A stretch of 29,926 nucleotides of DNA, taken from NCBI GenBank assembly GCA_003427395.1, contig BFEA01000196.1, positions 1,257,884 to 1,287,809 on the forward strand, in the 5' to 3' direction. The notes beneath the pieces are model-generated. The model saw only the letters and a program-made list of their open reading frames with translations. It was not told where the DNA came from and did not search any database. This document shows, piece by piece, positions 1 through 8,207 of this stretch; position 1 is the first letter of the stretch; the number at the start of each line of letters is the position of its first letter. The DNA is from Chara braunii (taxonomy: Eukaryota; Streptophyta; Charophyceae; Charales; Characeae). A program made the position numbers and the translations under genes.

Positions 1-55
<55 letters not shown>
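1..55. repeat. (GA)n microsatellite
   Basis: Uninterrupted GA dinucleotides run from the window edge to the start of the left LTR of element 1. The LTR's expected outer TG (TGTTACATG in the other copy) is replaced here by AG, so the microsatellite has eaten into or replaced the LTR tip. The true left flank and any target duplication are outside the window or lost. Confidence 0.95.
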
Positions 56-57
<2 letters not shown>

Positions 58-1335
58 ACATGCCCAGATAGGCAATGTACATAATAACCAAGGATCCACA
101 ATGTGATAAAAAGGACTGAATGGACAATGTAGTGCAAGTACAATCTTAACAAGCAATGTGCATTCAGATACATACAAAATGGTGCTGAATAGCGCAGGGA
201 AGACTTAGATACAAATCCTGACCTGACTGGGACTGACCTCATCCACGTAGTATAAGATAGCGAAGCAGAATGCTAAAATGCTAATGACTAGCCCAATCAA
301 TGTTTGAACGCAGACCAAACATACATCGTGTCCATCACAAGGTGTGGAGGAGCCTGGCGCTGTACACAGGAAGGAAGCGCCAGGTCTAGACATACACAGA
401 CGAAGAGGAGGGGATCAGACGAAGAAGAGGGGGAGAGATGGGAATGTCGTCAACACTAAGTCTTTGTCACAAGTCCCAAATAATCCCTTGTTGCAATGTC
501 TGAAGCCCAAAAATCGAGTCTGGATCCAATGTCACCAAACTCTCTGTCTCTCTTTCTCTCGTAGTCTGCTGATGCAGTGAAGTCAGATAATGAGAGGGTG
601 GGAGGGAGATGGTGGATTGAGAAGAGGAAGAAGAAGAACTCTCCCTCTGTCACGAACCGGATACTAACCTGTGAAGTTGGCGCTGTGCTGCAGGTACCTC
701 GAAGACGAAGCTGGATCAACGACGCTGCGGGTAAGTACTCCTGGCCTCCGCCCAATCTCTCTCTCTCTAGTGTTATCCTAGCAATGGTGCCCAACGCTGA
801 AGACTACAGCTACCTACTGGCACCCAGCGTTGAGGACTAATGCTAACAGAGTGCTGCTGCCGAATCCTGAAGACTACTAACTGCCTCCTGCGGAGTCCTG
901 CCTACCCGTGAACGGCGTGAAGTGCATGGGAAGTCCCTATGCACTATCTCGGCCTGCCTCCTGACTGTCTCCGACTGCTTGCATTTGCAGGGCGGGCAGT
1001 CCAGGAGGCAGTTGTTGCCAATGCCTAACCGAGCCAGGGGCTGGCGCTGCAACTGTCGTGGGAACATGCCAAAAATAGCCTGTTCCTAAAACCCTGGTTC
1101 GATGCCTGAGTTTTAGGGCAGGCCGGTCTGTGACAGACCGGAAATGGCCCTTCATTTCAGGCTAAAAAGACTATTGCCATTTTTAGTCCGAAACGACACA
1201 GGGTATGTAGGCCCCTGTTTTTCAGGTTTTCGGGCTGAACAGACACGGGGCTTGTAGGCCCTCGTTTTTAGGCTTTTAGCCTAAGGGACACAGGACCTGG
1301 AAAATGGCCCTCGTGTGCAGACGCAACATGTAACA
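54..1335 (-). repeat. LTR of gypsy element 1 (3' LTR, minus strand)
   Basis: The segment 56-616 is repeated directly at 3109-3667 with roughly 4 percent differences. The inner edge is defined by CATGTAACA at 1327-1335, the inverted complement of the outer TGTTACATG seen at 3107, so the LTR has matched short terminal inverts and is about 1282 bp. On the minus strand it is preceded by a G-run PPT, which makes this the 3' LTR. It contains a perfect stem CCGGTCTG / CAGACCGG around TGA (1123-1141) and about three degenerate 46-bp repeats (about 1194-1320) with the theme gacac..gg..tgtaggccc. The TATA box seen in the other copy is mutated here (TATCTAAG instead of TATATAAG). Confidence 0.85.
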
Positions 1336-1349
1336 CCCCCCCCCCTTAA
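1336..1349 (-). promoter_or_regulatory. Polypurine tract of element 1
   Basis: On the minus strand the sequence reads CTTAAGGGGGGGGGG followed directly by TGTTACATG, the LTR start. This is the classic plus-strand primer layout of Ty3/gypsy elements. The TAA stop codon of the integrase ORF (1346-1348) lies inside the tract's edge, so coding and priming signals abut. Confidence 0.85.
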
Positions 1350-2335
1350 GAAGTCAAGCCGGGGCGAGGGCGAAGCCGACGATCTGAAGGTGGAACCTGG
1401 ATGTGGGCGAGGCGTGGAGCCGAAGAGACCGGCTTGCCTTGCATCTTGCATTCGTAGCGTGCGAGAATGTTTGGAGTTGTTGCTTGAAGTTCCGCACGGG
1501 TCAACCAACGGTCAGCTCGGTGTGTGCAGTATGCAAAATGCACCAAATACTCGGTTGGCCTGTTGCCGTAGCGTCGCTGGGAGATGATGTCGCCGACCTC
1601 TTGAAAATCGTCCATAGAGGGTGGGTCTAAGACTTGCGAACCTCTCCGGGGAAAATCGTCATGTTCCGCTGGCGTGTAAAGAGCCAACTTGGAGCAATGA
1701 ACGACTAGGTAGACGGGCAAGTGGGCGGGCACCTGAATCGTGAAGGAAGGTCGCTCGGGTGCGTCCCCAGCGGGTGCCACGATCGGCCAAGGCCCCATCC
1801 ATTTCGGGAGGAGCTTGCGAGAGATATCTTGTTCAAAGTTGAATTTCGTGGTGGAGACCCAAATGAGATCGCCGACGCGGAATGGGCAAGGAAGACGCTG
1901 GCGATTGGCCTGTTGGCTCATGTGTTGCTGCGTCTTGGACATCTGGTCGCGTGCCTTGACAAGTAGCTCTTGCATCCGACGCAAGAAAAAAAAATGGTTG
2001 TCGCTCTCGGGCGTTCGTGGAGTGATAGTGTCCAATGACGAAGTGACCGGCGAGCCGTGCTCGAATTCGAAGGGCGACATCCTGATAGCCGGGTGGATTC
2101 GCTGCTGTTGCTGCGTCATCTGCCTGTCGCTTTGTTTCGGTACTCTAGGCCAGCATCCGGGCCTGATAGGCCTCGTCTGTTTCGCCGGACCTCTGGTCCA
2201 TGATGACTGTTTGTGAACGTAACAGCATAGACCAGGCCGGGGCGTGCTTGGTATTCCCTGCTGCTGACGTGGCACTGCTGTCGGCTGACGTGGCCTGCTG
2301 ACGTGGCCTGCTGACGTGGCCTGCTGACGTGGCAA
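1346..2335 (-). CDS. pol: Ty3/gypsy integrase C-terminal half with chromodomain-like tail (element 1)
   Basis: This is an open frame of 329 codons. Integrase homology starts near residue 75 with a segment containing MSPFEFEHGSP. A helical linker follows (about 115-145), then a GPY/F-type module at about 152-222 (VGDLIWVSTTKF, RKLLPKWMGPWPIV, HCSKLALYTPAE). A chromodomain-like tail sits at about 243-295 (VGDIISQRR, TEYLVHF, DRWLTRAEL). The catalytic DDE core, RNase H, RT, protease and Gag are absent. The first 70 or so residues are low-similarity and are read out of a tandem repeat (2265-2333) at a deletion junction, so the apparent start Met is unlikely to be native. The frame is free of stops although the element is internally deleted. 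It ends at the PPT, as expected for the last codons of pol. Confidence 0.85.
   Translation of the reverse strand: MPRQQATSAGHVSRPRQPTAVPRQQQGIPSTPRPGLCCYVHKQSSWTRGPAKQTRPIRPGCWPRVPKQSDRQMTQQQQRIHPAIRMSPFEFEHGSPVTSSLDTITPRTPESDNHFFFLRRMQELLVKARDQMSKTQQHMSQQANRQRLPCPFRVGDLIWVSTTKFNFEQDISRKLLPKWMGPWPIVAPAGDAPERPSFTIQVPAHLPVYLVVHCSKLALYTPAEHDDFPRRGSQVLDPPSMDDFQEVGDIISQRRYGNRPTEYLVHFAYCTHRADRWLTRAELQATTPNILARYECKMQGKPVSSAPRLAHIQVPPSDRRLRPRPGLTS
2265..2333. repeat. 13-bp tandem repeat carrying TGACGTGGC
   Basis: TGACGTGGC occurs at 2265, 2286, 2299, 2312 and 2325; the last four have an exact 13-bp period (CTGCTGACGTGGC). The motif equals the C-box/G-box hybrid core bound by plant bZIP factors (family knowledge) and recurs in the leader and LTR of element 2. 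It sits at the point where integrase coding meets non-coding sequence, consistent with a leader remnant joined to pol by deletion. Confidence 0.85.
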
Positions 2336-3088
2336 CTTACCAATGCCGCTGGAGGGGGTACCCAGAGATAGATAGAGAAGGTAAGGCCAAAGGGGGCAAC
2401 AACATAGGTGGGGAGGGTGGGTGGGGAGAATCGCCCAGATAAGGAGTCACTAATAAAAAAAAGAAAAGTTTGAACTTTGCAAAAAAAAAAATGGAAATAA
2501 TAAAAATCCCGAGTTTTGCAAGTTCAGTAGGTCTCCCAACCTCCCTTGAAGTGTGAAATGATCAATGAGAGACAAAAAAAATTTCGACTTCAGACTGTGA
2601 TTTATAGAACTGACTAACAGAATCCTAGAACTGTGAAAAAAAATTCCGAAAAAGAAATCAAATATTCGGACTTACTCAGATGAGAGTATTCACAGTTTGG
2701 AAAATAATACCTGCAGGAGGGATTTCCCGTACCGTTTTCAGACAAACGAAATTTCGAAAAGAGAATATTTCGAATTTCCAAGTAACGGTAAATGCAACAG
2801 GAAATCAAAATTTTCGAAAAGAAGGACATTCCGGATTTTCAACAATGAAATTTCGAATTTTCAGAAGAAAAATGAAAATGGAAATTTCAGATGTTGCGCT
2901 ATTGCGATTTTCCACAACAGAAATGCGAGAAAACAAAATCCAAGAAGAAAAAAAAAAAATTGATTTTCGACAGTAAGGTCAAAATCGGGATTTTGGGGGC
3001 TAACTAGTGTGCTCGAATCAATCAATAAAGACTAATCAGCTACCTAGTCCCCGCACACGTGTCAGATCAGGTTGTCCTGATTCACATG
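2336..3088 (-). other. Internal non-coding remnant of element 1
   Basis: No gag or pol similarity is visible in any frame. From about 2440 to 2990 the DNA is A-rich on the plus strand, with many repeats of the AATTTCG / CGAAAATT theme and several A runs. By position this is the leader plus whatever survived deletion of gag, protease, RT and RNase H. Short open frames here have biased composition and look accidental. Confidence 0.6.
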
Positions 3089-3091
3089 CGG

Positions 3092-3104
3092 TGTTCCGAT
3101 ACCA
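3092..3104 (-). promoter_or_regulatory. Primer binding site of element 1 (initiator Met-tRNA type)
   Basis: On the minus strand the LTR ends in CATGTAACA, then GT, then TGGTATCGGAACA. This matches the plant initiator-Met-tRNA primer site (TGGTATCAGAGC...) with two changes. It fixes the element's orientation as minus and identifies the right-hand repeat copy as the 5' LTR. Confidence 0.8.
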
Positions 3105-3106
3105 AC

Positions 3107-3664
3107 TGTTACATGNCCAGATAGGCGATGTACATAATAACCGAGGATCCGCAATGTGATAAAAAGGACTGAATGGACAATGCAGTGCAAGTAGAATCTT
3201 AACAAGCAATGTGCATTCCTATACATACAAAATGGTGCTGAATAGCGCAGGGAAGACTTATATACAAATCCTGACCTGACTGAGACTGACCTCATCCACG
3301 CAGTATAAGATAGCGAAGCAGAATGCTAGAATGCTAATGACTAGCCCAATCAATGTTTGAACGCAGACCAAACATACATCGTGTCAATCACAAGGTGTGA
3401 AGGAGCCTGACGCTGTACACAGGAAGGAAGCGCCAGGTCTAGACATACACAGACGAAGAGGAGGGGATCAACAAAGAAGAGGGGGAGAGATGGGAATGTC
3501 GTCAACACCAAGTCTTTGTCACAAGTACAAATAATCCCTCGTTGCAATGTCTGAAGCCCAAAAGTCGAGTCTGGATCCAATGTCACCAAACTCTCTCTCT
3601 CTCTTTCTCTCGTAGTCTGCTGATGCAGTGAAGTCAGATAATGATAGGGTGAGAGGGAGATGGT

Positions 3665-3667
<3 letters not shown>
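3107..3667 (-). repeat. Truncated 5' LTR of gypsy element 1
   Basis: Direct repeat of 54-616. It begins on the plus strand with TGTTACATG (one N at 3116) and loses homology at 3667, where a 28-base T run begins. The remaining LTR sequence (equivalent to 617-1335, most of U3) is not found downstream. Only the TATA-to-U5 end and part of U3 survive, which suggests the copy was cut by an insertion or rearrangement at 3668. Confidence 0.85.
3257..3264 (-). promoter_or_regulatory. Candidate TATA box in the 5' LTR of element 1
   Basis: The minus strand reads TATATAAG about 150 bp upstream of the LTR's inner end, a plausible distance for the U3/R promoter. The other LTR copy has a mutated version. 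Promoter activity is inferred from motif and position only. Confidence 0.5.
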
Positions 3668-3668
<1 letters not shown>

Positions 3669-3700
<32 letters not shown>

Positions 3701-4150
3701 AAATACCACCTCGTGACTGCTGATAGGAGTGATGATAAGAGGATGCACTCCTACCAGTTTCACTGGGGGCTCCAATCTAGTAGTGGGGAGCGACACCTGT
3801 TGGAAAGCGGGTCCAGCGTCCCTTGACATGTAATGGTGAACCATTGAAATAGATAGTGCTGGGAAACAGGCCCAGCGTCCCTTGTACCTCTTCACCCTCA
3901 TCTGAGTGGCGCCAGATTTCTCAGCTTAGCCCTGGTACTAATTTGGGTAACAGATACTGATAAAGGCTGTTTTGCCATGACCACCTGCAGAAGAACTTAG
4001 TGGACAACCTGACCAGATCACCCTGAAATCTCCACTCGAACATCTCCTTTTCAGACATAGCCATACCAACTCAAGGGGACCAGCGATAGAGAGGAGGGGG
4101 GAAATGGGTCTGGGAACTCTGAGGAGGGGCGCGGAGGGATTGATGGGTCT
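3669..4150 (-). mobile_element. Possible poly(A)-tailed retroposon in minus orientation
   Basis: A 28-base T run (3669-3696) interrupts the LTR exactly where homology stops. Read on the minus strand the following sequence ends in a long A tail, like a LINE, SINE or processed transcript. It contains a duplicated phrase (CAAGGGACGCTGG..CC..TT.CC, about 3800-3885). An open frame of 68 codons on the minus strand ends at the tail; I do not recognise it. The left end is not defined and no target duplication was found, so this is tentative. Confidence 0.3.
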
Positions 4151-4183
4151 ACATTGGTCCAGTCATGAAATATGAGACCCGCT

Positions 4184-4229
4184 CTTGAAACTCAAGTGCA
4201 GCCCAGGCAAAATTGCACTTGAGTTCAAG
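4184..4229. repeat. Inverted repeat with CTTGA..TCAAG theme
   Basis: CTTGAAACTCAAGTGCA (4184-4200) is the near-exact reverse complement of TGCACTTGAGTTCAAG (4214-4229), with one indel and a 13-base spacer. Related short palindromes occur just downstream (CTTGAGTTCAAG at about 4247-4258; CACTTGA..TCAAGTG around 4590-4615). They resemble the arms of the larger foldback at 5054-5514. Confidence 0.75.
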
Positions 4230-5053
4230 TCACCTCCAGGAGGTGCCTTGAGTTCAAGAGCTACCCTTGGGTTTCAGCCGCGGGTGCAGGTATTTTTTTT
4301 TTCTTTTTCTTTTATGCCCCGGTTCCTGGTTCACGGCATGTCCTTTTTGCGGTCCAGTGAGCAATGGCTACCGGTGGCGGTACCGGGTGCCAGCAGTGGA
4401 ACTGTTGAGGCGGACATATTCAAGGCCGGATGCCGGCCTACTGGATCGAAAACCTGCCGGTGGGTCTCCGCACAAGGGGGAGCCAGGGTGTTTTTCTTTC
4501 AAGTGCGACATTTTCAAGTTCGGTCTCTAGTGTGCATGGAAAGAGCAGGCGGCGTAGTGTAAATTAATCAAGATTTCGCAATTAGGGCGCACTTGAAACT
4601 CAAGAGTTCTCAAGTGGCGTGGAAAGAGGCTCTAATTGTCTCCTTTTATTTCTTTTCATGATTTTTAAAACGAAAAAAAACTCTGTAACGAAGTCACAAA
4701 AACACCCCCCCCCTTTTCAAATCCTTGAAAATGCAATTTCCGCCACTGCAAACGCACGAACGAAAATGACAACTTATTCTTTTCCTTGCTGCGGATTGGA
4801 GGGAAAGGCGACCTCAAAAGTGGTCCCGCTCAAAATCATGCCAGCCATCCAGATCCCGCACCATCGACGGGCAAGAAGGGTCGCCGGCGGCCACACGTGA
4901 TTGAAAGCGCGGCCTCCAGGTGGTAATATTTGGCTGGTGGGTCCTAGCCCCAGCGGGTCTACTAACAGGGGCTGCTCCTATCAACCCTGTTAGCAGATTT
5001 CCCCCTTTTTTTTTTAAGTCCAACCGGTGTTCTGAACAAATAAAAAAAGGGGT
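4230..5053. other. Non-genic interval
   Basis: Low-complexity T or A runs (about 4290-4314, 4673-4681, 5009-5018) and a C run (4706-4714) separate unique-looking DNA. Open frames are short and overlap on both strands without recognisable domains. I see no gene here. Confidence 0.6.
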
Positions 5054-5514
5054 AACTAAGGCGCAGTCACGAAAGCAGTTTGTAATTGCATTTCAAACTG
5101 TGTTTTAGTGGTTTAAAGAGGCCCCGAGTTTCAAATGCAGTTAAAACTCGGGCTGGCCATTTCAGGCAGTTCAGTCAGTTAATTGGCCTGATTTATTTTA
5201 TTTTTATTTTTATTTTTTATGTTCCCCCTAAAGCGTGGCCGAGACATCTCGGCCGTGGCCCCACCACACAACGAGATGCTCTCTTTTTTTGCCTTTTTTT
5301 TTCCCTCGGGCGTGGCCGAGACATCTCAGCCATCGCCCCGCCATGACCAAAAAAAGAAAAAAAGAAAAAAAGAATGGGCCACATGCCTGACTGAACTGCT
5401 AAAGAGGCCAGCCTGAGTTTCAACTGCATTTGAAACTCGAGCCCTGACTTAAAAAACTGCTAAAACGCAGTTCGAATTGCAATTACAAACTGTAACCCTG
5501 ACTACGCCGTAGTT
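5054..5514. repeat. 461-bp foldback element (long imperfect inverted repeat)
   Basis: The left arm 5054-5178 pairs with the right arm 5387-5514 over about 125 bp, with an estimated 80 percent or better match by eye. Shared blocks include CAGTTTGTAATTGC, GAGTTTCAAATGCAGTT, GGCTGGCC and CAGTTCAGTCAG. Inside the arms a T-rich stretch (5190-5220) faces an A-rich one (5349-5374). The centre carries two copies of the 18-bp palindrome GGCCGAGACATCTCGGCC (5237-5254 exact; 5314-5331 with one change). There is no ORF of note and no clear target duplication. It resembles a foldback or MITE-like element or a large inverted duplication. Confidence 0.75.
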
Positions 5515-6053
5515 TTCTTGTTAAAAAAAAAAGAAAAAAAGAAAAGGAAACACCACTGTCTTACAAGCCGCCAAGTGGAAAGCCTTGAATGGAGCTGCTG
5601 CAGCCTCTGAAGAAATGGACCAGTCTAGATCAGGCCTGAGGCGAAGGCGGAAAATTCAGTCTGGCCTCCCGCGCACCTCCTTATCATCAATCTGGAGGGA
5701 TGTACGGGCTGGTATTATGCCCTTAGATGATTTGAGGCCTCAGCACGGCATAAGCGTAGGCCAGGAGGGCGCAAATGATAACAGTCCTTCGGAATGGGCG
5801 GGGCGCAACTCGAGGGGCCAGAGTTTACAGATACCATCAAGAAAAAAAAAAAAGCATTCAGACCGACATCAACATTGTGACAAAGTGGGAGGTGCTCAAA
5901 ACCAAACTGGACCTTCTGCACTCTAAAACAGAAATCCAAACACTCATTCAACAATTTACTTGCAACTGACTTGGCAGCGACCAAGGGGGTTGGCTGGGGA
6001 ACTTCAAGGTGATTTGGAATGGGTGACAGGGGGATCACCAGGGGAACGTGAAG
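5515..6053. other. Non-genic flank left of element 2
   Basis: Contains two A-rich runs (5522-5550, 5843-5853) and no recognisable coding sequence. The stem GGAAC occurs at about 5998 and 6043 as well as at the element boundary, but only the boundary copy is followed by TG. This is the pre-insertion DNA whose continuation resumes at 14643. Confidence 0.55.
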
Positions 6054-6058
6054 GGAAC
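6054..6058 (+). repeat. Left target-site duplication of element 2 (GGAAC)
   Basis: GGAAC directly precedes TGTAATAACCC, a typical gypsy LTR start. The same five bases directly follow the 3' LTR at 14638-14642. Five-base duplications are the norm for Ty3/gypsy integrases. Confidence 0.75.
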
Positions 6059-6410
6059 TGTAATAACCCTGTTCAGCAGTCGACCTGGGGCCCAAACCTT
6101 AGCCCCAGGCCATGCAGTCTGTGGAAGACTGCGCCGGGCTGTGTAACCAACCCATGCCCCGGCCTGAGTAAACTGCGTACGGCTGTGGGACCGAACGCCA
6201 AGACTTCGGAAAATCAAAGGTCAAAGTCAACTGTCAGTCAAAGTACCATGCCAGGTCTTGGATCAGATTCATTCACTTGTTGAGTGCAGGTACCCAGACT
6301 ACGACCCAGGCCAAAGAAGATACAGTTGCAGATCTATCCAGACCCTCCAGGCAGGGAGATCTGGACGGCTGAGGTTGGATACTACCGGGGATCAGACCCC
6401 GAGTCAACAC

Positions 6411-6416
6411 TATAAG
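6411..6416 (+). promoter_or_regulatory. Candidate TATA box in the 5' LTR of element 2
   Basis: TATAAG sits about 350 bp into the LTR in an otherwise GC-mixed stretch, a plausible U3 promoter position; transcription would start near 6440. Based on motif and position only. Confidence 0.4.
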
Positions 6417-6802
6417 AGCATTGGCTCCTTGACTTTGGGAATTCTGGCTGTCTTGCGTTGACGCTGTTTTCAGCGCCTGACTCTCGCAGCCTTGGTTTGA
6501 CGCTGCGAGACTGGAGGAAGGCCGNCATTTGCTGACATGGTGAGTTACNGCTGGCTGGCTTGCTATCTGGCTGGCGACTGTCTCTGATCTGCTGACGAGG
6601 CAGTCACCACGTATTGCTGCTGACGTGGCGTTGCCACGTGTCGTACTGTCGGATCCTTACGACCGGCTATTGATCATCGGCTTCGTTACTTCAAGGAGGG
6701 GTCGTGACTATTCGGGATGAGATCAGGACTTGTGAGGTGTTGTGAATACGTACCTNATGTCTTCATGACGACGAGGCTCCAGCGCTAATTAATGTATTGA
6801 TC

Positions 6803-6818
6803 GGTGCCACGTGGCACC
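6803..6818. promoter_or_regulatory. Perfect G-box palindrome in the LTR
   Basis: GGTGCCACGTGGCACC is its own reverse complement with CACGTG at the centre, the core bound by plant bZIP and bHLH factors (family knowledge). It is preserved in the 3' LTR at 14374-14389. Its position downstream of the presumed TATA means a role in transcription is only a suggestion. Confidence 0.55.
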
Positions 6819-7069
6819 CGGAGGCTGAGTCTCTAATTTGTATTCAGATCATTATTGATGTGGGGTTGCTGTCGTAGGAGGAGCCCGGAGAAGGAGTGGG
6901 CCTTATCCCTCTCCCTTGTCTAATCTCCCCCACCTCTCTTCGTCCGTGTATGATTATCTCACCCCCCACTTTCTTACTGGATACTATTGTCGTTGAAGAT
7001 CTATCATTGGTTCGATAATCTTGGCTTTCAGTGTCGACATTGTATCCACGACTTGGGTTCATTGCAGAT

Positions 7070-7082
7070 TGGTATCGGAGCA
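7070..7082 (+). promoter_or_regulatory. Primer binding site of element 2 (initiator Met-tRNA type)
   Basis: TGGTATCGGAGCA begins three bases after the LTR's terminal CA. It differs from the common plant initiator-Met primer site at one position (CGG for CAG). The same G substitution appears in element 1's PBS. Confidence 0.85.
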
Positions 7083-7228
7083 TTCATCCTGATNGCGACC
7101 TTGTCGCGACCGTGCACGTGCGAGAAGAGTGCCAGGTGGCACAAGGTAAGTGGAAGGAAAAGGGATACTTACCTGATTGAAGTACGCGTGGCATCACGTT
7201 GAAGACAATGAAGACCGGTGGACCTTGA

Positions 7229-7429
7229 TATCTGATGTGGCAGATACAGCGATCGCGATTGCGACGCTAACGTGACATCTTGTTTGCGACCTGGGTATCT
7301 GATGAGGCAGGTACAGCGACCGCAATCGCGACGCTAACGTGACATCTTGTTTGCGACCTGGGTATCTGACGAGGCAGGTACAGCGACCGCAATCGCGATG
7401 GTGACGTGACATCTTGGTTGCGACCTGGA
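7229..7429 (+). repeat. Three 67-bp tandem repeats in the leader
   Basis: Units start at 7229, 7296 and 7363 with TATCTGA(T/C)G(T/A)GGCAG. Each contains an AATCGCGA-type core (diverged in the first unit), a (C/G)GTGACATCTTG segment and end in TGCGACCTGG. Units 2 and 3 are closer to each other than to unit 1. The period of 67 is not a multiple of three, fitting a non-coding leader. Confidence 0.9.
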
Positions 7430-8141
7430 TCTTGGAAACTGCTGACGTGGCAGAAGATGATATAAGTGTCACCAGGAACATTGTCGCGATAAGATCTGCC
7501 TGACGGGCAGATTAGACTATCGCAGCTTTGATTGAGGTATCACTTGCTGTCTCATCAAGGCAGGACCATTGCAATGAAGATCGCACTGTCGTGATGGTAA
7601 CTTGCTGATGTGGCAAGATTGGTATACTTCGCCAAGATCGTCGTGATCACTTGCCGATGTGGCGAAACAAGATTACCACATGTACTTGATTGGTGACAAC
7701 TGTTGACGTGGCATATTCTCCAACTGTCGATCCTTGAGGCTGGCACAGATACAGCATTGCGGTATACAGGCATCTGGGACGATCTGGACACGACGCTGAC
7801 GTGTCACTCCCGCATCATTGCTGACGTGGCACCTTGCCACGTGCGGGTTGGGGTTGACATTTGATAGACCTGCACGAACATTCCGACGGCAGTGGCGGTA
7901 CAGCTGATTGTCGTTGACANCTGTAGTGCCGTCTGATTAATTGGTGTGTTAGGAGGTACAAAACGTGAATGATTGCAGGGGGGGAAGAAGGATACTGACG
8001 ATTTGATTGTTGTGTTGGTATACTTACCCTGTGTCGTTTGTTTGTGGTGTTGTACTCACTTGCTGATTGTCTCTGATCAAAGGCCTGACGTAATACTGTA
8101 AAAGTCTGAAAGAGCAAAAGAAAAAGAATACATCGTTAGTA

Positions 8142-8165
8142 ATATATATATATATATATATATAT
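8142..8165. repeat. (TA)n microsatellite
   Basis: About 12 TA units lie 43 bp upstream of the gag ATG. Length may differ between element copies. Confidence 0.9.
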
Positions 8166-8207
8166 TTTATTATTGCTGATTATTTATTGATTTCTTTATT
8201 TATTGAA

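Larger units (their letters stand above)
6059..7066 (+). repeat. 5' LTR of element 2
   Basis: The right end (TTGCA at 7066) is set by loss of identity with the 3' LTR and by the PBS that follows. The left end is set by the TGTAATAACCC start next to GGAAC, giving 1008 bp with TG..CA termini. Bases 6632-7066 match 14203-14637. The left 573 bp cannot be compared because the partner lies in the assembly gap. A TATA-like site is at 6411. A perfect 16-bp palindrome with a central G-box lies at 6803-6818, and an ACGTGGC / GCCACGT inverted pair at about 6623-6639. Single N calls occur at about 6525, 6549 and 6756. Confidence 0.8.
7083..8207 (+). other. Long untranslated leader of element 2
   Basis: About 1.1 kb between PBS and gag with no long plus-strand frame. 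It contains three 67-bp tandem repeats (7229-7429) and repeated TGACGTGGC-like motifs (7442, about 7704, about 7819; variants with GATGTGGC at 7605 and 7656). There is an 8-bp inverted pair ACGTGGCA / TGCCACGT around 7821-7839, and a (TA)n tract at 8142-8165 just before gag. Leaders of this length in gypsy elements usually hold packaging and dimerisation signals; that role is inferred. Confidence 0.65.

Noticed and set aside
8187-8207. Upstream TTG as gag start
   Set aside because: ATG at 8208 is the first AUG in frame and starts a plausible Gag; TTG initiation is unlikely in a eukaryotic element.
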